In this document: one piece after another, positions 47,401 to 52,117 of the stretch
How the letters are laid out: the number at the start of each line of letters is the position of its first letter
Position numbering within the stretch: the first letter of the stretch is position 1
Assembly: GCA_029820945.1 (NCBI GenBank)
Contig: JALGUJ010000046.1
Coordinates: forward strand, 1 to 52,117
Direction of reading: 5' to 3'
DNA: 52,117 bases
DNA from: Candidatus Zipacnadia bacterium
GTDB lineage: Bacteria > Armatimonadota > Zipacnadia > Zipacnadales > UBA5352
The notes under the pieces: generated by a model
What the model was told of the DNA's origin: nothing
Database searches by the model: none
The model's input: only the letters and a program-made list of their open reading frames with translations
Program-made: the position numbers and the translations under genes

Positions 47401-48012
47401 GTCGCGCACGTGACGGATCGGCGTGAGGTGACTGCGGTCGCGGCCGGCGTCCACGCATGTCAGGCAGATGACCACGCAGTCATCGAGGAGCACCGAATGC
47501 TCCGGCGGCGGGAGTGCGCGCGCCCAGTCGAGCATCTCGCCCAGGTCACCGCGCCAGTGCTCCCGGCGCAGCGCGACGTGATCGCCCTCGCGGAAGGCGC
47601 GCTCCACGGGATCGGCGCAGGCGGCGGGGTCTGCTTGGGCGACGATGGAAGCCATGATCGGCTCCGCGCATCGCACGGTGACGTGGATGGCGTCCTCGTC
47701 CCAGATGACCCGTCCGCGCGTCGGGGGCCCGGCCGGCAGGCCGCGCTCCTCGACGAACTCAAGCTCCGCCTCCTGCTCGCCGGACGCCCTGACGACCTCG
47801 CCCGTGCCGTCCCAGTGGTTCTGGAGCTCGAGCGCGGGCGGCGGCCCCAGCTCCCAGGAGCACTCGTCCAGCAGTTGCAGCAGGTTCTCGAAGCTGGCGC
47901 CGATGGCGTCCGCGAACTGCGCCCGCGTGCTGAAGCGGCTGAGCATGTGCAGCCGCACGACGTCGGCGAAGGGCCTGCCGAACTCCTGCTCGATCTCCCG
48001 GGCTGTGGGCAC
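44482..48012 (-). CDS. 1,176-residue multidomain protein: HTH-like, two CBM9-like, YCF48/BNR propeller, PIG-L-like
   Basis: From GTG 48012 (GAGG just upstream). Residues 1-50 (REIEQEFGRPFADVVRLHMLS..FADAIGASFENLLQLL) resemble a helix-turn-helix. About 60-300 and 335-565 are CBM9-like sandwiches (e.g. ITELAIPLRAL near the end of the second). About 610-915 hold YCF48/BNR propeller blades (HGWAAGGLGTVLHTTDGGETW and repeats). From about 922, MGLLYASPHGHHINGSPLAALGEEFDAAYVLISGG with RETEAAAMTLGVP resembles PIG-L/LmbE deacetylases. The usual AHPDDE is here SPHGHH, so the catalytic Asp and one metal Asp are replaced by His. No signal peptide is seen. It heads the minus-strand phosphatase/MBL operon. 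Sequence further upstream is GC-rich and overlaps the divergent gene. Confidence 0.75.
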   Translation of the reverse strand: MPTAREIEQEFGRPFADVVRLHMLSRFSTRAQFADAIGASFENLLQLLDECSWELGPPPALELQNHWDGTGEVVRASGEQEAELEFVEERGLPAGPPTRGRVIWDEDAIHVTVRCAEPIMASIVAQADPAACADPVERAFREGDHVALRREHWRGDLGEMLDWARALPPPEHSVLLDDCVVICLTCVDAGRDRSHLTPIRHVRDPWNIIGDLRPREPNRVFLEGAWYFIAVNPLGAVLDAFYDPWETGTICPAWRSESQIEAEALDDAWRIAARIPLRTLRPHLSEGTAWGIDLCRIRRAGRGRPVQTRGERTVIALHDRPVAEPRPPARRWTPMAPAVRLVPAERDFPSVYEWESAEQLGDFRDDATATPDRGVAACVAHDDRNLYVRFDCRESDLADLRVVTRREEEAEYGEGDRRVNYLDRREHFGLDWGDYVEVAVAPNLGASDRHHAGHLHVLVNSRGDLLERYYDTFGMCSVSAHPRWRSGARARVTLDEEQSTWITELAIPLRALCSGEGVSRLWGLNLHRHRAARDGRPAREIIWSPAFRTAPHPDWARQPPRRWLRDPTYFGLVALNREAVARVERPTPPPAALGRPPDDDGTIAERDRSSDRLQAVCFLDRDHGWAAGGLGTVLHTTDGGETWSVQASGTRYILEDICFIDHRRGWAVGGWPRDSEVALEGGMGVILATDDGGRTWTKQLDGEATWLSAVHFVDERHGWAVGEYGCVLHTTDGGATWRQMRRVPTPAWLHDVHFQDHSVAVAAGFNETVLLTTDGGRCWRPVRLPTPRRTHGWPVAWHAIAFANERLGWIVGDWGNVLRTEDGGGSWTLDRVALPDELLDLACLRDVAVDADGSAWAVSPLVTLRCPPGSRRWEPVRTQRSCWPHAVAFAQGRGWMAGERGAIIATDGHGAWHTRRETGARMGLLYASPHGHHINGSPLAALGEEFDAAYVLISGGRKDHQAAGDYQARETEAAAMTLGVPVVHTFREFIFSERDLPHKIAERYQQCGGLEPLVRRLVALIRALRPEVLVAEGPIAQEGYYAHGVGETARATIEAFDAAGDPGRFTELSTLGLQPWEPRKLYLLSLWVNELYGIHPPTLHLAPQDRYSPRIGMTYSEAITRSRHCFWGLLDRHAPPAVHQGWAGAWKLHLKRSRVHPAEPEQDIYDGIRRSPNRPT

Positions 48013-48163
48013 CTTTGCTGCCTCGTGATTACGGCCGCTCTGGCGACGCACGTAGTATTGCCCGCGGGCCGTGCGGTGTCCTGCGTCGCGGCGCCTGACG
48101 CAGGAGAGGAGGCGCCGGGGCGGGAAGAGGGCGGGGCGGAGACCACCGGGAGGTGGCGGGCTG

Positions 48164-48823
48164 ATGCGAATGGCGGTGGTGCTGATTGCGGTCACGGTGG
48201 CGTGCGGCCTCGCGGTCGGCGAGCCCGTGTTCGTAGCCGACTTCGAGGGGGCGGAGGACGGCGGCCCGGTGGGCTGGAGCTTCGAGCGCCGGCGAGGCGA
48301 CTGCTCGGGTGAATGGGATCGGGCCGAGCCGCCGCCGGGAGGCAGCTCGATCCGGTGCGACGTGACGGAGAACGCCGCCGCGCGCGCGACGTGGACCTGC
48401 ACACGGAGGATCGCGCTGAAGCCCGACACCGCGTACCGGCTGAGCTTCAGGGTGATGCTTGGCGACGTCTCCGAGGGGAGCAAAGGCGCGTACGTGATCC
48501 TCTACGAGAACGGCGAGCCCTCGCCCGACTTCTGGCACATGAGCCGGTTCATGCGCGGCACGCAGGACCGGCACGAGCGCGAGATCAGTTTCATCACGCG
48601 CCCGGACGCGAGCTGGGGCCGGCTCCAGTGCAGGCTGTGGGAGTGCACCGGCCACGCGTGGTTCGACGACATCGCCATCGAGCAGATCGACCGCGACGAG
48701 GTGCGCGTCCAGGGGGCCGGGGCGCCGCTCGTTCTGCCCGAGGACGAGGCTGACCAGGGTCGTCGTCTCAGACAGGAGGATATGCTCTCATGCGACGAGC
48801 TGCCGGCTGTCTTCTCGCGCTGA
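48164..48823 (+). CDS. Secreted jelly-roll (CBM4/9-like) protein
   Basis: 219 residues. Signal peptide MRMAVVLIAVTVACGLAVG, then one beta-sandwich (VFVADFEGAEDGGPVGWSFERR, IALKPDTAYRLSFRVML, AWFDDIAIEQI), the pattern of CBM4_9-like carbohydrate-binding domains. There is no catalytic module. GGGAGGTG precedes ATG 48164. Its 3' end overlaps the start of the next DUF4838 gene by 34 bp, so it likely works with it, perhaps binding polysaccharide. The 150-bp gap upstream to the divergent gene holds a CGGCGCC/GGCGCCG hairpin (48089-48117) and no clear promoter. Confidence 0.78.
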   Translation: MRMAVVLIAVTVACGLAVGEPVFVADFEGAEDGGPVGWSFERRRGDCSGEWDRAEPPPGGSSIRCDVTENAAARATWTCTRRIALKPDTAYRLSFRVMLGDVSEGSKGAYVILYENGEPSPDFWHMSRFMRGTQDRHEREISFITRPDASWGRLQCRLWECTGHAWFDDIAIEQIDRDEVRVQGAGAPLVLPEDEADQGRRLRQEDMLSCDELPAVFSR

Positions 48824-51273
48824 TAGGGATCCTGCCCTGCGCCGCGGAGGTCGAGCTGGTGCGGGAAGGAGAGCCGGTGGCTCAGATCGTGCTGCCGGCC
48901 GATGCCGACGAGACGGTGGCTCTGGCCGCCGAAGAGCTGAACCTGTACGTGCGGAAGATGACCGGCGTCGAGCTTCCCATCAGGGATGAGCCGGCGGCCG
49001 GTGCGCCTTCGGTCTACCTGGGCGCGCCCGACGAGGAGTGGGCCGCGGCGGCGGAGCTGTGGTCGCTGGTCTTCGACGGCTTCGTCGTCGAGGCGAGCGA
49101 GGACCGGCTGATCCTCGCTGGGAACGTCCCGGAGGGGACGCTGAACGCCGTCTACTGGCTCCTCGAGGAGCTGGGGGTGCGGTGGTTCATCCCCACCGAA
49201 CTGGGCGAGAACGTGCCCGAGACGGCAATGATCGCGATCCCCGAGATGCGCGAGCGGGTCGAGCCGCGCTTCCCGTGCCGCCGCAATCACGGCATCGACC
49301 GGTCGATCCGCGGCGACGGCGCCGTCTGGCGCCGCCGCATCCGCATCACGAGCCACGACCTCAACGTGCCCTTCAACCGCTACTCCCACAACCTCGCGAA
49401 CATTGTGCGGATCAATGAGCACGCCGAGACGCACCCGGAGTACTTCCCGCTGATCAACGGCGCGCGGCGTATCCCCACACTCCACCACGGCTGGCAGCCG
49501 TGCACGAGCAATCCGGAGGTGGTGCAGCTCGCCATCGAGGCCGCGCATGACTGGTGGGAGCAGCACCCGGAGGCCAACTTCTTCTCGGTCGGGATGAACG
49601 ACGGGCGGGGCTGGTGCGAGTGCGAGAACTGCACCGCGCTGGATATCCCCGGCTACACCTTCCGTGGCCGGGACGTGAAGTCAGAGCGCTACTTCACCTT
49701 CGTCAAGCAGGTCGCCGAGGCCGTCCAGGAGACGCACCCCGACAGGTACATCTCCTGCATCGCCTACTCGAACGTCGAACCGGTGCCGCGTGGCGTGGAC
49801 CTGCCGGACAATGTGCTGGTGGTCATCACGCAGGACGTGGGGGCGTGGCACGACCCGGAGTACAGGGCGCAGGACCAGGAGTTGGCGCGCGCCTGGAGTG
49901 AGGCCGCCGGGGCATTCGGGACCTACAACTACACCAGCCAGATGTGGCTGCTGCCGCGCTTCTACCCGCACATGATGGCCGAGGCGCTGCGCTTTTATGA
50001 CGAGCTGGGCGCGGTCGCGATCACCAACGAATCGTGGCCGACATGGTGGTATTGTGGGCCCATGATGTACGCCCGCGCCAAGCTGATGTGGGACCCGCAG
50101 CGGGACGTGGACGCGATCCTCGACGAGTACTACTCGGGCTTCTTCGGCCCCGCGCGAGAGCCCATGAAGCGCCTGTACGACCGCTTCGAGGCCTGCATGA
50201 TGAGCGAGCGCGAGGGCCGCTGGTTCTACGGCATCGGCTCCGTGCCGGAGCAGATCGCCCTGTGGACGCCGCAGGACCTGGAGGCGAGTCTCGCCGACCT
50301 CGCGGAGGCACGGCGGCTGGCGGACGCCGAACCCCACGCCGCCCGCGTGGAGTTCGTCGCGAGGGGATTCGCCCTGACCGAGGCGATCCTGCGCGAGTAC
50401 TGGCAGGCCGAGCAGGTCCGGGAGATGGCCGGCCTCGCGGACGTGGAGACCGACGCGCTTCTCGCCGAGCTGGAGACGCTGGTGCGGCTGACGGCCCAGC
50501 GCGAGGCGGTCATGGACGAGGTCATGCAGGATGAGCTGCTCTCCGGCATCTACGACCGCCTGATCAATGAGCGGGCCGGCCGCCTCACCTCCTGGTACGG
50601 CGACATCAGCTCGGCGACGGCGCGCGGTGTCACGACCCTCCACTCTCGAGCGGGTGACGGCCTCGCCGAGCGCTTGCGGCAGATCGCGACCGAGGCGGGC
50701 GACAGCGTCGCCCGCCAGTTCCGGGCGCTGGCCTGGATCATCGAGACCCCGGATGCGCCCAACCTGTGCCCGAATCCGGGGTTCGAGGAGACCGAGGGAG
50801 CCGCGCCGGAGGGCGTGGACTGGGTGACCACGGACGCGCCGCCCGGCTGGTCGAAGTGGTCGATCGAGAGCCGGACCGATCGGCTGACCTGGGAGCAGGA
50901 GGGGGGCCGGTCGGAGCCGCGCTGCGCTCGCATCGCCGGCGCGAAGCTGAGCACCTTCATCGCCAGCATACCCGTCCAGCCGGGCGAGCGCTACTACACC
51001 TCGATCTGGGTGCGCAGCATCGGCTCAGAGGAGCAGACGGCCAGGCTCGCGATCAAGTGGAAGGACGCGGACGGGGCCTGGGCCCGGCGCGATGCGAACG
51101 TGGACGTGTCGGCGAGCGGCGGTGGGGAAGGGTGGCAGCTCCTCGCGAGCGTCGTGGAGGTCCCTGACGGCGCGGGACGGCTTCTGATCATGCCCCGCGC
51201 GCTCAACCAGCAGGAGGGCGACGTGGTCCTTTTCGACGACGCCCGCGCCATCCGCCTGCCGAATGATCTCTGA
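48790..51273 (+). CDS. Secreted DUF4838 protein, long form with C-terminal carbohydrate-binding-like domain
   Basis: 827 residues with signal peptide MRRAAGCLLALIGILPCAA. Domain order: N-terminal alpha/beta domain (ADETVALAAEELNLYVRKMTGVELP, GTLNAVYWLLEELGVRWFIP); a DUF4838 barrel with FFSVGMNDGRGWCECENC (CxCxxC as in the other copy), ESWPTWWYCGPMMYARAKL and LDEYYSGFFGPA; a helical segment; then a CBM4_9-like sandwich (NLCPNPGFEETEG...YYTSIWVRS) absent from the short DUF4838 protein at 38033. It starts inside the preceding gene. It probably processes a glycan outside the cell; the reaction is not established. Confidence 0.87.
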   Translation: MRRAAGCLLALIGILPCAAEVELVREGEPVAQIVLPADADETVALAAEELNLYVRKMTGVELPIRDEPAAGAPSVYLGAPDEEWAAAAELWSLVFDGFVVEASEDRLILAGNVPEGTLNAVYWLLEELGVRWFIPTELGENVPETAMIAIPEMRERVEPRFPCRRNHGIDRSIRGDGAVWRRRIRITSHDLNVPFNRYSHNLANIVRINEHAETHPEYFPLINGARRIPTLHHGWQPCTSNPEVVQLAIEAAHDWWEQHPEANFFSVGMNDGRGWCECENCTALDIPGYTFRGRDVKSERYFTFVKQVAEAVQETHPDRYISCIAYSNVEPVPRGVDLPDNVLVVITQDVGAWHDPEYRAQDQELARAWSEAAGAFGTYNYTSQMWLLPRFYPHMMAEALRFYDELGAVAITNESWPTWWYCGPMMYARAKLMWDPQRDVDAILDEYYSGFFGPAREPMKRLYDRFEACMMSEREGRWFYGIGSVPEQIALWTPQDLEASLADLAEARRLADAEPHAARVEFVARGFALTEAILREYWQAEQVREMAGLADVETDALLAELETLVRLTAQREAVMDEVMQDELLSGIYDRLINERAGRLTSWYGDISSATARGVTTLHSRAGDGLAERLRQIATEAGDSVARQFRALAWIIETPDAPNLCPNPGFEETEGAAPEGVDWVTTDAPPGWSKWSIESRTDRLTWEQEGGRSEPRCARIAGAKLSTFIASIPVQPGERYYTSIWVRSIGSEEQTARLAIKWKDADGAWARRDANVDVSASGGGEGWQLLASVVEVPDGAGRLLIMPRALNQQEGDVVLFDDARAIRLPNDL

Positions 51274-51424
51274 GTCGGAGGGATGGACTCGGACAGGGGT
51301 GCCCGCCGTCTCGACGGGATCGACCGGCGACCAGTGCCCTCGCCCATCTGACTGGGGCGGGAGTTGCCGGTGCACAGGAACAGGACACCAGTGGCCTCGG
51401 ACATCGTCTCCACCTCTCCTCATC

Positions 51425-51443
51425 GGCAGGCTGCAGGCCTGCC
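51425..51443. terminator. Hairpin between convergent genes
   Basis: GGCAGGC-TGCAG-GCCTGCC, a 7-bp perfect stem with a 5-base loop, in the 195-bp gap between the DUF4838 gene and the partial minus-strand gene. No T-tract; nothing else was seen in the gap. Confidence 0.4.
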
Positions 51444-51468
51444 CCACGTCTGTGCATGTGTGCCTACG

Positions 51469-52117
51469 TCAGGGCGTGAGCCAGATCGGGCTCGACCAGG
51501 CCTGCGCGCCGGACTCGCACGTGACGCGCAGGTAGTAGTAGACGAACGGGCGCTCGAACCAGCCGCGCGGCTCGAAGGCGACGTCGGCGAGCGACTGATC
51601 GTCGGTGAACTGCAGCTCCGCGCGCCAGCCGTCGCCGGGCACGGAGTACACGTCCTCCCCGTTGCGGACGAGGTCCACGCACACGATGTTCGATTCGCTC
51701 GCGACCCGGGCGGCGAACTCGCGCGGGCCGCCGTCCCACGCGATGACGCGGCCCATGCGCCCGCCCACCATCTCCTCCTCGATGATAATGCGCTCAAGGC
51801 TCGTCCCCCAGCAGTCGCGACCGAGCATCGCGTCCCAGACCGCCTCATGCGAGAGGCCGTCCGCGCGGATGGCCGCCAGGCCCGGCAGGCGGTCTATGTG
51901 CGATGAGTCGTCGCCGAAGCTGGAGGGCATGGTCGCGTGAGTGTCTGTCCCGGTGATGAAGCCCAGCGGGTAGCCCTGCGCGAGCAGGTCCTGGACATAG
52001 CTTGGCCCGTCGTGGACCTCGTGTAGCGCGTTGGGGTTCCCGCGATACTCGCCGGACCCCCACTTGGAGTGGATCTCGACGACCGGCATGCGCGCGGGGC
52101 CGGGGTAGATCTCGTCG
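51469..52117 (-). CDS. DUF3604/PHP-like metal-dependent protein, 5' partial
   Basis: The C-terminal 215 or so residues of a protein whose start lies beyond the window; the frame is open to 52116. VVEIHSKWGSGEYRGNPN and GFITGTDTHATMPS match the metal-binding motifs of DUF3604 and PHP-type phosphoesterases (H of IHSKWG, D/H of GTDTH). A beta-rich C-terminal region (WFERPFVYYYLRVTC) follows. DUF3604 proteins are often secreted; the signal peptide, if any, is outside. It is convergent with the DUF4838 gene. The role is probably hydrolysis of a phosphate ester or amide, unproven for the family. Confidence 0.75.
   Translation of the reverse strand, partial: DEIYPGPARMPVVEIHSKWGSGEYRGNPNALHEVHDGPSYVQDLLAQGYPLGFITGTDTHATMPSSFGDDSSHIDRLPGLAAIRADGLSHEAVWDAMLGRDCWGTSLERIIIEEEMVGGRMGRVIAWDGGPREFAARVASESNIVCVDLVRNGEDVYSVPGDGWRAELQFTDDQSLADVAFEPRGWFERPFVYYYLRVTCESGAQAWSSPIWLTP

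Noticed and set aside
48013-48483. An N-terminal extension of the multidomain protein to 1,333 residues
   Set aside because: It overlaps antisense to a secreted protein with a good signal peptide and ribosome-binding site at 48164, and its composition is low-complexity Pro/Ser/Arg.

Overview
The window is 52,117 bases of GC-rich bacterial chromosome with densely packed genes on both strands. No rRNA, tRNA, CRISPR array, phage gene or transposase was seen by eye. The gene mix is exosortase/EpsI, tandem uroporphyrinogen-decarboxylase-like proteins, two DUF4838 proteins, a GH127-type enzyme, a YetA/PcRGLX-type lyase and a mazG-rqcP pair. That suggests an uncultivated polysaccharide-degrading bacterium, perhaps Armatimonadota or a Planctomycetota/Lentisphaerota-like lineage. 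The assignment is inference from gene content only.

Layout. Bases 1-10,000 (+): a partial polysaccharide deacetylase, a secreted GH-A-type glycoside hydrolase, purB, then a run of FGGY sugar kinase, half-size EamA transporter and two tandem UroD-family paralogues. Bases 10,000-13,250 (-): a cold-shock protein with a good promoter and a long leader, then a small two-helix membrane protein behind an amino-acid permease fused to two universal-stress domains. Bases 13,900-17,740 (+): GT39-like glycosyltransferase, zinc-ribbon membrane protein, exosortase and EpsI-type protein, a surface-polymer/protein-sorting cluster. Bases 17,800-26,600 (+): housekeeping genes (PpiC foldase lipoprotein, mazG, rqcP-like, ppdK, eno, FtsB/DivIC-like) and an unknown lipoprotein. 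Bases 26,600-29,400 (-): GH127-like enzyme and metallophosphoesterase. Bases 29,600-39,900 (+): an operon-like run of a YetA/PcRGLX-type lyase, GT2, a TIM-barrel hydrolase, a disrupted propeller gene, a secreted protein and DUF4838. Bases 39,900-48,000 (-): DUF1846, a metallo-beta-lactamase-fold hydrolase, an alkaline-phosphatase-superfamily enzyme and a very unusual 1,176-residue multidomain protein. Bases 48,160-52,117: a secreted jelly-roll-like protein and a second, longer DUF4838 protein on +, and a partial DUF3604/PHP-like protein on -.

The strongest unexplained signal is a short mobile repeat present three times (13446-13627, 24535-24703, 36502-36683). It is 169-182 bp, has about 22-bp terminal inverted repeats, and each copy is flanked by its own perfect 9-bp direct repeat. 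It has no room for a transposase, so it looks like a non-autonomous MITE-type element. Copy 3 sits inside a propeller-protein gene, and removing element plus one 9-bp repeat (191 bp) restores one uninterrupted reading frame. Copies 1 and 2 lie 16-19 bp upstream of predicted -35 boxes.

Two genes flanking copy 3 carry single-base frameshifts (about 32585 and 37318-37322). Either this operon is decaying or the assembly has local errors. The other standout is the protein at 44482-48012, which appears to join a helix-turn-helix-like N-terminus, two CBM9-like domains, a YCF48/BNR propeller and a PIG-L-like domain with altered metal-site residues.
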